Positions 12,671-24,724 of a stretch of 64,000 nt of DNA are shown piece after piece (position 1 is the first letter of the stretch; every line of letters starts with the position of its first letter). The stretch is from Callorhinus ursinus. Its lineage: Eukaryota; Chordata; Mammalia; Carnivora; Otariidae. Below the pieces are notes generated by a model. The model was not told where the DNA came from, searched no databases, and saw nothing but the letters and a program-made list of their open reading frames with translations. The position numbers were made by a program, and so were the translations under genes. The stretch lies in contig NW_020312817.1 of the NCBI RefSeq assembly GCF_003265705.1, forward strand, positions 29,525,324-29,589,323, in the 5' to 3' direction.

Positions 12671-13254
12671 TTTAGTGATATTAATAGTGACTAAAATACT
12701 TTTACAAATGTAGCTTTTATTATCTGTATTCTATTTTATATTAATAATAGATTAATTAACATTTTAGAATATGTGTCGTCCTCTTCCTTTACATAAACTT
12801 ATTGGTTTGCCTAATCCAGTTTTTTCAAATGAGGTTTTCTGTGCTGTTTACATATAGGCACTCCAAAAAGTCTTTCCTGTCCAGATATTACTTACGCAAA
12901 TCTGCTCATTTCCCCTCTGTGCTTTAATAGTGAGTACACTCATGGATTTTCTAATCTTGAGGGCATAAATAAGGCAAATAATTCATCAGTAAAATTCTAC
13001 TGGTAATAAAACAAAAACAAATCATCATCTCTTTAGTCATATATTTGAAAGAGGATTGGATTGTGAGTTGGAGCCACATGCAGCCACACAGATGGACCCC
13101 CTTTTGTAGATGGTTCTCATGGAGTTTTATTATAGAATTTTCCTTGTCATAAATTTCCAGCTTGTAAGCTTTATTATCTCTAACTCTTCCTGCTCATCAC
13201 AAACAAATTCATCTCTCTTACTCCTCTCAAATTTAGAAAAACATTTGGACAATA
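12671..13254. other. Unique AT-rich DNA
   Basis: No gene or recognised repeat was seen. It may include the most diverged 5' part of the adjacent L1M. Confidence 0.4.
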
Positions 13255-13660
13255 ATTATAGCATTTTTTGGTGTTAAAAGATAAACTGAGGCATATTAAA
13301 AACTGTAATAGTTTATTTGTGCAAAAATCGTATCCAATCAGGCAGCGCCAAACTAGAAGTAACTAGAAAGGCCTCACTGACACACCCAGGGGATAAACTT
13401 ATATAAAGTGCAGAAGCAAGGAAAGGAAATTATTGATTAGCTATAACATAAAGCCTAGTTGGGTGTTTGTGATTGGTATCCTTAACATTTTGATTTTTGT
13501 AACCTTGAGGCATTTACAGGCTTAGATTTTGGTTTGCTTATGTAGGCTGCCACAGCATTAGAACCACCTCAGTCTAATGGCCGCCTTGTTTAATTAATTC
13601 AAAGACTTCCCTAACCTGATTTTCTTTATTCTAATTGTGTTGTGGATAACATGGGTTCCA
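13255..13660. repeat. Candidate old dispersed repeat, class uncertain (LTR-like)
   Basis: About 400 bp that is less AT-rich than its surroundings. It contains 'gataaactgaggcatatt', 'agtttatttgtgc', 'aggcctcactgacacac' and 'ttgaggcatttacaggct'. The layout resembles mammalian solitary LTRs, but I could not place a TG...CA boundary or name a family. No ORF is present. Confidence 0.3.
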
Positions 13661-14780
13661 TCTTTTCTTTCACCAGTGCTAATCTTAATGCAATTAATTT
13701 TACCTCAATGGTTTCCAAACTTTCTCACAAATTTACTTGAAAATGTCCTCATCTTTTTGTTTGTCTTCTAATCCTTATTGATTTTCTCAAGAGCATTTTC
13801 TGTCCTTGATACTTAACTGTGTTTCCTTTCCAATCCACCTCCTTCCCTTCCTCTCTGATTCCATTTTCATATTAAATGCCTCCAAACTTGTTAGATGTTC
13901 TTAGGAGGGTGGTCATGGCTCTCTACATGTGGGAAAACAGACATCATAAACTTTCAAGTAGAAGCCTAGAATATAAAGAGCCTATCTGTGTCACCTCTCT
14001 ATGCAGACCTTGAAAGTTCAAATCCCCCCAAATCTCTCTGTTAACCATAGTATACCTCTTATTTAATGTCGTTTTCTCAAGCACCACTATTTATGATAAA
14101 TTCAAAACAAAATAATAGTATTTGATACTTTAATGTTTATTTTTAAAATTTAATTCCCTCAATTGGTTCTAAAATTTCAAGTATGCGGTCATTTAACTAT
14201 ATTAAAATTTAAGCATATATAGGTAAGTATAAGTCATTTTTGGAGATCACACATATTTATTAATTGGTTTTGAGGTTTGTAGCAAGAAATATATAGGTGA
14301 CCTATAAATTAGTTGTATTTTTAAAATGTGCTCATTTGTTGCAGGAAGAATTAGTATCTCCCTGTTGAGATTTTGGATGTAAAGTAAAATGCATTATCCT
14401 AATGTGTGAGTACTATTACTTACAGATGGTAAAATAGGTCCAGGACAGGAAGAGCAAGTCAGCAGCAGGGCCAAAGGTGACCTGGGTTAGAAGTGAGGTG
14501 TTCTGAATTTAGAAACACTTAAGGGGGTCACAGATGCTTCCAATGAATTATGGAGAGGTGAGAAGCATGACTTTTAAAGGACACACTGATAGCCAAAGTT
14601 CTATGGCACTGTGGTCAGGAATGAGAGTTCCACATATTAGTGCATCAGTGCTGTGGAAAGGGAATCAGAGGTCATCAGAGCTAGATTGTGTCCAAAGAGA
14701 GAAGCAGTAGGATGCAGAGAGTCTGTAGGTAGCTAAGGTCAGTGACAGGTGCCAACAATCATGGTGAGGTCCAAACCTAA

Positions 14781-14813
<33 letters not shown>
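14781..14813. repeat. (TA)n microsatellite
   Basis: About 16 alternating TA units with one G interruption, followed by a T run. Confidence 0.9.
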
Positions 14814-14814
<1 letters not shown>

Positions 14815-15344
14815 TTTTTTTTTTCAGAGAAGCATTGGTATCAAAGTAAAAACAATGCATGTATGCTCTAATCCCTGGATAGGAGCTACCTATATTTTGC
14901 TCACTCCATTCCTATGGAAACAAGGGATGTGTGAACTTTCCCTGGTCACTAATAATTTCTCTGAATAATTCCTTCTTTCCTGTCCTCTCTCCACAACTGT
15001 GTCTTCAATCTATCTTGCATTCTAAGGTGTTGATTAACATGTGTTAATTAACATGTGTTCATTTATCATTAATCACATATATTTTAATTCATTTATCCTC
15101 AAGGTATAAACTTTTAATCACCTCTCTATCTATAATTTTCTCTTTCATTTCAACCTCAGCTTTTGGATCTATGTCCCTTCCAAGCCAATGAAAAGGGCTT
15201 TCAATTAATTGACTTTTGCTGCAGTTTAAACTTTCACTTTCATTATATCTCAAGAATCTCTTTTCCTTACACAACAAAAGGAATTTAATTCCCATCAATG
15301 TGTCTAATTTTTTTTAAAGCAAGTAGTGGAAAGAGAATAGGCTT

Positions 15345-15545
15345 TATTCAAATCTCATCTCTACCATTCAGTTGATGTATAACTTTTGTCCAGTCGCTTC
15401 ACCTATGTAAGACCCTCATGCATATTCACTTATAAAGCAGGATTTAAACTTAACCAGATATTAGGTATTTTATAAAGGTGACACAGGATAATATATATTA
15501 ACCACCTGGCAAAAACCTTAGCACATAATAAAAATTAGCAAGGTC
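15345..15545 (+). mobile_element. MIR SINE remnant
   Basis: The order of MIR-like blocks is preserved: 'ctctaccattcagttgatgta', then 'gtccagtcgcttcacctatg', then 'gacacaggataatat', then 'cctggcaaaaaccttagcacataa'. It is highly diverged, as expected for this ancient family. Confidence 0.6.
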
Positions 15546-16318
15546 TTAGAAACTTGACCTACTCTACACATCAAGAAGCCAAAGAAATTGGATTATTCTT
15601 TAAAGATTTGCAATAGAATCTAACCTGTAAATTTCAACCAAAATATTTTTATGACAATTTTTGTGCATTTTAGTTCCTTATGGTTATAGAATCTGATTTA
15701 TAACTGCTTGAATTTTTAAAACATGGCACAAAGAAGAAACTCAATAAATATTTAATGACAATAATAGTTATAATGTAATACTACTGAGAAAATTAGGGTT
15801 GCATAATCACCACCATGCAAAATGAGAAAAATTTACAATGTCAAATAAATAAGCTAAATTGTGGAGACCAACAGTTTAGCACATCGTACTATAACTGACA
15901 TTAGTTATATTTCTGCAAACAGTGAAACAAGTCCTCAGAATATTTGGTCCCAGAAGTAAGTCAAATTGACTTCGGTGAAAAGGCAAACCCAAAGCAAATG
16001 TTTTAAAACTATGGGTAGAATTTCCTTTTGGTAAAATATTCTCAAAATTTTAATTAAAAATCTTTGGTTTCCAAAGGAAGGAAATTTTAAGCACATCATA
16101 AAAACAAATTAAAACTGACAACAATGTTCCTAACAGAAAGCATAGGCAGTACTCTCTTGGACATCACCTTTAGCAACATATTTATAAATATATCTCCTCT
16201 AGCAAGGGAAACAAAAGCAAAAATAAACTATTGGGACTACCCAAAATAAAAAGTTTTTTGCACAGCAAAGGAAACTATCAATAAAACAAAAAGCCAAGCT
16301 AGTAAATGGGAGAAAATA

Positions 16319-16465
16319 TTTTCAAATGATATACATCATTTGATATATATCATTTGATATATATCATTCATTCATTCATATATATTGAATATATATTCAT
16401 TTGAATATATATTCAAATGAAATATATCAAATGATATATTTCAAATGATATTTCAAGTGATATCA
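16319..16465. repeat. AT-rich palindromic expansion within L1
   Basis: Normal L1s here read 'aaatatttgcaaatgat' followed directly by 'atcagataaggg'. This copy has ~140 extra bases of 'catttgatatat' units, a central 'cattcattcattcatatat', and then inverted 'atatatcaaatgat' units. The two halves are complementary and could form a long hairpin. Confidence 0.85.
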
Positions 16466-16824
16466 AATAAGGGGTTAATATCCTAGATATATACAGAACT
16501 TATACAACTCACCCCCCCCAAAAAAAAATCCCATTAAAAATGAGCAGGGCACCTGAATAGACATTTTTCCAAAGAGGACATACAGATGGTTAACAGAGAG
16601 ACATGAAGATGCTCAACATCACAAATCATCAGGGAAGTGCAAGTCAAAATCACAATGATATATCACCTCACAGCAGTCAGAATGGCCAGTCTAAAAGACA
16701 AGAAGTAGCAGGTTTGGGTTAGGATGTGGAGAAAAGGGAACCCCCCTGCACTGTTGTTGGGAATATAAGTTGGTACAACCAGTATGGAAAACAGTATAGA
16801 GATTCCACTAAAAATTAAAAATAG

Positions 16825-17018
16825 AGGGGTGCCTGGGTGGCTCAGACATTTAAGCGTCCAACTCTTGATTTCAGCTCAGGTCATGATCTCAGGGTCCTGG
16901 GATCAAGCCCCACATCGGGCTCCACTCTTAGCGGGAGTCTGCATATCTCTCCCTCTCTCTCTGCACTTCCTCCTGTTCATGCTCTCTCTCTCTCTAAAAT
17001 AAATAAATAGATCTTTTA
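16825..17018 (+). mobile_element. Can-SINE, older variant, inserted in L1
   Basis: It starts 'gggtgcctgggtggctcag' and has an old body variant ('gcgtccaactcttgatttcag'), TC-rich tract and 'aaataaataaatag' tail. TSD 'aaaaattaaaaatag' is seen at 16810-16824 and again at about 17019-17033. It clearly postdates the surrounding L1. Confidence 0.93.
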
Positions 17019-17575
17019 AAAAATTAAAAATAGAAATACCATGTGATCCAGTAATCCCACTACTGGGTATTTACCCAAAGAAGATAAAAATGCTAATTTG
17101 AAAATATATATGCACCCCTATGTTTATTGCAGCATTATTTACAATAGCCAAGATATGGAAGCACTGAAGTGCCCATCAATAAATGAACAGATAAAGAAGA
17201 TGTGGTATATATATGCAATAGAGTATTACTCAGCCATAAAAAAGAATGAGATCCTGCCATTTGCAACAACATGGATGGACCTAGAGGGTATTATGCTAAG
17301 TGAAATAAGTCAGAGAAACACAAATACCATATGATTTCACCTATATGTGGAATCTAAAAAGTAAAACAAACGAACAAACAAAAAACAGACTCTTAAATAC
17401 AGAGAACCAACTGCTGGTTGCCAGAGGGTAAGTGGGTTAGGGGTGAGGTAAAATAGATAAAGCGGTACAAACTTCCAGTTATAAAATAAGTAAGTCACGG
17501 ACATGAAAAATACAGCAACAGGATGTAACCTGAAACTAGTGAAGCATTATATGTTAATTATAGTTCAATTAAAAA

Positions 17576-20500
17576 AAAACCTGATATCATGTCAGTCAAT
17601 TAACTTACCTAATTTTGGAAATAATAGAAGTTTTAATTAAAAAAAAAGCTGTGTGTGTGTGCTTTTGACACTTAAAGTCATACTACTGTGTGTTCTTATA
17701 GTTGAAATATACTTTTACTGAATTCTTTGATTTCCCCTCAGAGATAAGCAGAGGTCATGGAGAAAGAGTATTTGAATAGAAGATCAGATCACAGGTTTTA
17801 GATGCAACAGAAAATAGAATTTGTTTCCTCTTCAATGGCATCCACAAGAAATGACTGACATATAACAGAAAGTAAAAGTGTTTCAGTCATGAGAAATGCT
17901 TAGCTCATCACAAAGGAAAGCCTAGTTGATTGAAATTGATGAGTTTGTCATCCAGAGTATAATTTATTTTTTCTAAATTGATAATAAGTGACAAAATGAT
18001 TTGGTTGGCAAAATGTGACTGAGTTAAGACATAACTCCTGTGTTATGTATCTCGCGATCTCCTGCACACCTACTAATCAAGCTGCAAGGGCAATGAGCCA
18101 GTAAACAGCAAACCGCTATAGAACACATGTCTGAGTTCCAATCCTTTATCCACTACTGAAGTGAGTAGCTATTTGACTTGGGTCAAGTTACTTAATCTTG
18201 CTTTGCCTCAGTGTCTTCACTAATATAACTGAAACAATCACAGCACCTACCTTGTAAGGCTGGGGTGATAACTAAAGTGCTTGGAACAGCATGTGGCAAA
18301 ACAGGTACACACCAATTGTTTATTATTATGTGCTACGTTATATGTAATACAATAAGCTCCTTTTAATTACTATAGTAGTTAAAACTGTCTAAAGTCTTCC
18401 TATCATGTAATTGCCACCTCCTTCCATAGAACTGGTTCTGATATCTCTGACTCAGAACAGTTTTCTTGCTGAACTTCTCACAACCCGTAGAGATGACAAC
18501 AAACACTGTACCTAAGAACTAAGTATTTTCCACTCTAAAATAATGTATATTCATTTCAGGAAAGGGACCATGACACCACTTGAGCACATAATATTTATCC
18601 ACATTTCCATATTCTTAATTGCATTTTTTACTCTCAAACCTGATCCTTTTTTTTTTTCCTAAACGGATGGTTGGTCAATCCTTAATTCCACTTTCCAATT
18701 CTTGCCAAAAGTTTCCTCATTCTTTGAATTTAAATTAGATGGTCAGATTATCCCAATGCTTTTTTTTTTTTTTTTTTTTTTACCTTTTCGGACCTTTTCT
18801 TCACTTAAAAAAATACTATCATTTTCTCAATGGTAAGATAAATTTCCCATGATCATTTCCTCTTCTTGGGCTGCTCTTTATAATATTTTCCTATATGTTC
18901 ATTCTAACATAACATTAGTTTTCTAGGGGGAAAAGATAAGCATGATTAATGTAAAAATTGGAATAATTCATTCGAATTCTACACAGGGATGTCAAAGTAA
19001 GTCTATTGTGACACACTTAGCATAATGTTCAAGAGAGGATTGGCTAAGTGATTTGTGAAATGGTTCTTCTAACTTAATAGAATACATCCTCATTAGAGAA
19101 AATACTGGAAAACCAAAAAATATATTAAAATAATACACTGTTCATTCATATTTCTTCTATGTAAAGACAGCTATAATTAATAACTTTGTATATTACAGAT
19201 TATTAAGATAGGAAACCAGATTCTGAACACAGATGTCAGAACCTTGCTTTTTACTGTAATTAGATGTTGTAATTACATTTTCCTTTGTCAATGCAGTTCT
19301 CCTAATAGACGACTTTCTATGGCTGAGTAATATTTGGCTATGGGACAGTGTCTCCAACAGCATGGCAACAGATGTGGGCTAGTGGGCCCAGGCAGGAACT
19401 TGTTCAGCTTCTTGTCTTTAGATCACATTCCTTCTTTACTCTGCTCTGTCAGTCCTCTCTTTTCCATCACCTTTGCAACTAAAACACTATTAGAATTCCT
19501 TCTGTTTCAAATATATTGGTTTCCCTTTTCTTGGTTGGATTGTAAATGATAAAAATCTCTATTTCCTTAAGAAAGATTCTTAGAGTGAAATTCATAATTC
19601 AAAGCATATAAACTTAAATTTGTTTTGAGGCTGAGAATTTTCAGTTTTTAAAGTTCTAGAACTAACAATATACAAATATAAAACATGCAAGTGCAAGATA
19701 GAAAATGAATATAAAGAAACAAAGACACACATGGCAAAACAAATATTTTTCTTCTTTCAATCTTCACTTCTCAGCATTATGCTCAGCATAAAGTATAATC
19801 TCTTGATGTGTTCTTTGAATGAAAGAATGAATAGATAACATGCATGCTATGAGGTTCTTATTATGGGCAACCCTAAGATATGAGCATGTTGGTCTTAGAA
19901 AACACCTCACAAAAACACCCAGCTCAGCTGTCATCATTTTCTATATAAGAAAACTACTGATGAGAGAGAATGATCCTCCATCATTCTAAAGAAAAATTTT
20001 GTATAGTTTACCATAATTGTCTTATATGTTGAAATTTATATTACTATGGTTTGATTTTATATATTCAAAAGATAGGCATAGCAAAGAAAATGACCTTTAT
20101 TTTGCAACATCATCCAACACTGGCCTCCAAAAATAAAGCTCCTAAATTAAAAATTCATGAAACATACATTTGTGAAGAAAAAGTAAAATTGATGGAGCAG
20201 ACTCTAAAGGAATGCTGTATGAGTACAAGGAATTTATTCATCTACATAAAACTATATTATAAAATTATGTAACAGCCCATCTAAAATGTACTATGTGTTA
20301 TAACAGCATACATTTAAATAATTAGTGTTTATAAATAGTATTTGATGTTAACTGCAATGAAACAAGAAAATCTTAAATTTAACACATCGTAAAAGATGAC
20401 AAAGGGACTTAGTACAAAAGGACTACTTAACTAAATGATAAAGACAACTTAGTATATAATTTGTATAATATGTATTCCCTGATGATCAGTAGTATATTTT

Positions 20501-20725
20501 GAAAATATAATGAAGGAATATTATTGTCTCCCTGGAGAGGCAATAGTCATAAGAAAACCACCATTAACTGCAAATTTCTGTTTAACAATTATTTTGTGGT
20601 ACAAATACATAAAATATTTTATCTCACATTACATAATTAGAGAACTTGATTCTGTCATTTCCAGGATTCCTCCTCACTCACAGATTGAAAATGAAATGGG
20701 TGCAGAATGGTTGACTTTAATGTTT
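17576..20725. other. Unique intergenic region with a MIR
   Basis: No gene was found. It contains a MIR at 18105-18330 and T homopolymers near 18646-18656 and 18761-18781. A weakly L1-like patch lies near 19540-19640. The ORF at 20051-20272 shows no recognisable domain and is judged chance. Confidence 0.45.
18105..18330 (+). mobile_element. MIR SINE
   Basis: There is a clear MIR core: 'tgacttgggtcaagttact', 'cctcagtgtcttcac', 'gcacctaccttgtaaggct', 'aagtgcttggaacagcatg' and a 'tgtttattattatg' tail, in consensus order. Confidence 0.85.
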
Positions 20726-20739
20726 AAATTTGTTCTTGT

Positions 20740-20937
20740 GCTTTTTTTTTTAAGATTTTATTTATTTATTTGAGAGAGAGAGAATGAGAGATAGAGAGCA
20801 TGAGAGGGAAGAGGGTCAGAGGGAGAAGCAGACTCCCTGCTGAGCAGGGAGCCTGACGTGGGACTCGATCCCGGGACTCCAGGATCATGACCTGGGCCGA
20901 AGGCAGTCGCCCAACCAACAGAGCCACCCAGGTGCCC
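20740..20937 (-). mobile_element. Can-SINE, young subfamily
   Basis: In reverse complement it starts 'gggcacctgggtggctc' and ends in 'aaataaataaataaaatc' plus an A-run. It carries the diagnostic 'gcgactgcc' and 'cctggagtcccgggatcga' of the youngest-looking copies in this window. A perfect 14-bp TSD 'aaatttgttcttgt' lies at 20726-20739 and 20938-20951. Confidence 0.97.
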
Positions 20938-20951
20938 AAATTTGTTCTTGT

Positions 20952-21361
20952 TTTGTTGTTCTTTTTCTATGCAAGTAACCATGCTGTTAGAGAACAAACT
21001 ATTAAGCCTGAGCATTTATGAATATAAGTAAGGAATGACATTAAAGAAAACAACAAAATTATGCTGATAAGCATCAAACCATGAAATGTTTTATTCGGCT
21101 TTATGGTAATAAATAATACACACAATTCCTATGATTGACTAAAATTAAGATTGCTTTCAGGCAGGTCAACCTAGCATACTTGGATCAGCTGCTGAGAAAT
21201 GGGGATTAAAACTTAACTAGTTGCTCTGCTGTTCCATGCAGATGCCTAGTTCCCCATAACTATCCCAGAAGATACTGACAGCAACTATAATCTGATACCA
21301 GTCTCAAAAGTTCTTCTCAAACTTTAGTGTTCTTAACAAGATTACCTAAGATGGTCCATAC
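20952..21361. other. Unique region, possible hAT-type relic
   Basis: No gene was found. The stretch around 21300-21350 ('cttctcaaactttagtgt') is weakly like the head of an old hAT-Charlie non-autonomous element. Confidence 0.35.
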
Positions 21362-21513
21362 CAGAGGCTTAGCAACAGGGATCCTGAATTAGCAATTCAG
21401 TAAGAGGGTACTGAAATCTGCATTTGCAAGCATCCCATTTCCGTTAGATGGGGGGATTGGAAAAGCTTCTTAGAGAAATTGTGTATAAGAGCAGTTTTAT
21501 CAGATCTTCACTG
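21362..21513 (+). repeat. Local direct duplication, copy 1
   Basis: This is ~150 bp closely similar (roughly 85-90% by eye) to 23396-23546. Shared landmarks are 'gcaacaggg/aatcctga', 'gggtactgaaatctgcat', 'gttagatgggg' and 'gcagttttatcagatcttca'. Confidence 0.85.
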
Positions 21514-21741
21514 CTTCTGTCAACACTAGGATGTCAAAGATTGTCTTTGAGGGCTCCATACTCCTTGAGCTTTCAGTTGTATTAAGTAGAAAGGATAATG
21601 TGAGCTTTATTCTGCTTCTCTTCTCCATATAAACAGAGATACCAACTGCAAGTCTCAAAGAGCAACAGAAGGAAAAACGGTTTCCTCCAATTCCTCTTGA
21701 TATATACCAGGCAATATCCACTCATCAGAAAAGGTATTAGA

Positions 21742-21941
21742 GGGCGCCTGGGTGGCTCAATTGGTTAAGCGACTGCCTTTGGCTCAGGTCATGATCCTGG
21801 AGTCCCGGGATCGAGTCCCGCATCGGGCTTCCTGCTCAGCAGGGAGTCTGCTTCTCCCTCTGACCCTCTTCCCTCTCGGGCTTTCTATCTCTCATTCTCT
21901 CTCTCTCTCAAATAAATAAATAAATCTTTAAAAAAAAAAAA
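21742..21941 (+). mobile_element. Can-SINE, young subfamily
   Basis: It has the head 'gggcgcctgggtggctca', body with 'gcgactgcc' and 'ggagtcccgggatcgagtc', TC-rich tract, 'aaataaataaataaatc' and poly(A). TSD 'aaaggtattaga' precedes it and 'aaaagtattaga' follows it at about 21944-21955. Confidence 0.96.
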
Positions 21942-21955
21942 GAAAAAGTATTAGA

Positions 21956-23035
21956 CCTAGACAAGTGGCCCAAGGGCATTCATCGGCTGATAAGTCTACA
22001 GTGGCAAAAAGGAAGATTCCCATGAACAAGATAGTATCATGGCCCAGTGGCTAGGTGCAAAGAAAGAAAATCATGTACACAAAATGGGCTTCAAGAGTAT
22101 ATGTTAGTATATAGGAAATCTACATGGGAGTACCAGAAGTTGATTCAACAAACCTCTCTGGAACTTCCTTCTACTACTAGAAAAAATGCCCCACAACTAA
22201 TAGGACTTCTACAACCTTTCTAAGAACTGAAAACTTTCCACCTTTGGGAGGTGATGCAACTGGCCAGAGGGGAACTTGGTAAGAAGAAATGAAATAAATC
22301 CTAATTTCATTGGATAAAGAAAGCTCTAGTATTTATAAGCCATTAGGCCTTCATCACAATGCTGCCTAAAGGGGATAATAGAGCTGTTTTCCAGTCAACA
22401 GTGTTTTTATATCATCTCTTCAATTTTGGAATCATAAGCAGTTCAAGTTATTTTTTTCTTAATATCTCTTTTATGCTATTATGATGTTGTTATCATGAAA
22501 ACTGGGAATTAGGTGACAGGGTATGAAAATGCTGTACATGTACACATTAAAATGTTGCCTTATAGTAGAAACGAAAACATTTTCCCTAAGTGTGCTGACA
22601 GATGAAAATTTTACAGCAGGCATCCCTCAGAAGTCATTCCCTTTTAAGTGTAATATATGAAGAAATATCATGTGCTCTCTAAGCATTGCAATGATGAAAA
22701 TAAAAGAACAAAAGAACAAAAAACTAGTCACTATACTTAACCCAATTCATAAGCCAGTGCATATGTTTTTTAGGTTCTCTTTCCTATGTCCTGGAGGAAA
22801 ATGATCTAAAATGTTTTGACCTGAAATATTTCAGTATTATGCCAGTAAGACACATTTGTTAACCCAATGATTATAGAAAGTCATTTGGTAACTCCTAATC
22901 TATCTAGTATTTAAGATTTTGTAGTCTCTGACCACATGAAGACTTCAAAATGAAATTACAGAGGTATGCCTACAAGCCATACTTCCATTGTGAACTCTTT
23001 CTGCAATCTTTCCATCTATATGATCTCAGTTGTTA
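21956..23035. other. Unique intergenic DNA
   Basis: Nothing was recognised beyond chance open frames. Confidence 0.45.
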
Positions 23036-23233
23036 ATTTTTTTAAGATTTTATTTATTTATTTGACAGACAGAAAGGGATAGAGAGAGAGGGAACACAAG
23101 CAGGGGGAGTGGGAGAGGGAGAAGCAGGCTTCCCTCTGAGCAGGGAGCCTGATGTGGGGCTGACCCCAGGACCCTGGGATCACGACCTGAGCCAAAGGCA
23201 GATGCTTAATGACTGAGCCACCCAGGCACCCCA
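23036..23233 (-). mobile_element. Can-SINE
   Basis: In reverse complement the head is 'ggggtgcctgggtggctcag'. The body is the 'gatcccagggtcctggg' type, with 'tccctctcccactccccctg', then 'aaataaataaaatc' and a T-run at 23036 on the forward strand. Confidence 0.95.
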
Positions 23234-23395
23234 TTGGTAGGTAATTTTTTTAAAACTAACACCTGATACCTTTTGTCTGGATGTAATGATCACTGATTCT
23301 AGAAAATTTTCTGTAAAATCTCTACAACTAACAACCAGACTTCACTACTTCTCTAGTACTTATTTAATATTTGCTTGGAGAAAATGGAATTTGTT

Positions 23396-23546
23396 CAGAG
23401 CCCCAGCAACAGGAATCCTGATTTAGAAGCTCAGTAAAAGGGTACTGAAATCTGCATCTGCAACCATCCCATCTCGGTTAGATGGGGGACTGGAAAGGCT
23501 TCTTAGAAAAATTGTGTATAACAGCAGTTTTATCAGATCTTCATTG
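23396..23546 (+). repeat. Local direct duplication, copy 2
   Basis: Partner of 21362-21513, in the same orientation and ~2.03 kb downstream. The flanks on both sides are unrelated to those of copy 1. Confidence 0.85.
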
Positions 23547-24724
23547 ATCATTATTACTAAGGAAACTCAGTAATAATAAATAATACTTGATAGTAAAGTG
23601 TGCATAAATTATTGTCCATGCTCCATATCTACATTATCACACCCACATCCATTTTTTTCTATTATATATTAAGTAAAAGCTTCAGTTGTTCAGACATTTA
23701 TAAAAACAAGCTTTTATTGAAAACCAATTCTCTTCTGGGCATTACATTTAGAAACAGGATATAAAGTATTGATTCAAGGTTCTATCTCCCTTTTGGAGTG
23801 CCCCACTAACCCAGGGGAATCAAAGAGGCTACTGGGAAAACCAATTTCAACTTGCTCAGACCACACTTTCTTCAATGCAATAATTTTAACAGCTGAGCAA
23901 AATCAATAAAGCAATGTAGATATAGCATTAATGATTTATTAACTTATTTGACCTTATCAGAATAATAAGCATGAGAAGCAATGGGTCTACAGAACTTCAG
24001 AAATTTTCACATAAGCATATTTATAGCAACAAAATGGAGATGTTTTACAGTCAACTATCTACTTATAAACTACCACTTACTTTTTTCCTATTTATTTTTC
24101 CTTTTTTTTTTTTTTTGGGTGTTCTATTTGGTAGTTCTCAAGAGGAGACTGACTATCCCTCTAGGTAGATTCTTCTGTACTCAAAGTTTGGACTGTCCCT
24201 CTTATAATACTATGCCTTACTGTGAAAGAGACATGGTGACCTCTGAACCTAGTGGATCCTAGATAGTGCTTCTTTGATGTTTTTGCCGGGTGTGGGCATA
24301 CCATATTACACCTTAAGGTCAAAACTATCCAAATGGTAAGATTTTTTTATAGATCCCAGGTTATTACATATTGAGCTTTTTTTAAAACTGCCTTTTTACT
24401 TCCCAAATGGCTTTTTGGTGCAGGTAGTGTCAAAATTTATTTATGAACTGTAATTCAAACTTTAACCTGATAATATATTTTGTGAATTTTACTTCATCAG
24501 TTTTTTTCTCTCCCCACAATAAAGTTGAATAAGACAGGCTCCAGGTGTTCCAGTTAATGTTGCCCAACACTATAAGCAATCACGGTCAATCAACTTTACA
24601 CATGAAATATCACTGTTCCTTTAAGTTGTATTGCCATATATATTTCAAGACAATAAATACTAAAATAAACATATAGCTCTATCCCATTCTTCAGGTTTCT
24701 GAACTGATGACAAAACTTTTTACT
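23547..24724. other. Unique intergenic DNA
   Basis: No gene was found. Open frames near 23971-24262 cross a T homopolymer and show no domain. Confidence 0.45.

Larger units (their letters stand above)
13661..16124. other. Mostly unique intergenic region
   Basis: No coding feature was found. It contains a TA microsatellite (14781-14813), a MIR (15345-15545) and a weak MIR-like patch near 14400-14500. Confidence 0.45.
16125..17575 (+). mobile_element. L1 3' fragment (5'-truncated), split by SINE and AT expansion
   Basis: It starts in the ORF2 C-terminal part ('aaagcataggcagtactct') and runs through the Cys-rich region, 'ctactgggtatttaccc' and 'gcagcattatttacaatagcc' to the 3' UTR and A-run near 17570. 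It is interrupted by an AT palindromic expansion (16319-16465) and a Can-SINE (16826-17018). Its 3' UTR lacks the G-rich X/Y modules of the young L1s, so it is an older subfamily. Confidence 0.9.

Noticed and set aside
16784..17002. 72-codon open frame joining L1 and SINE sequence
   Set aside because: It crosses a SINE insertion point; the frame is a chance fusion of L1 ORF2 remnant and SINE.
20740..20937. tRNA-like heads of the SINEs as tRNA genes
   Set aside because: They have A-box/B-box-like parts from the tRNA-Lys ancestor, but the cloverleaf is decayed and each is followed by a SINE body and tail.
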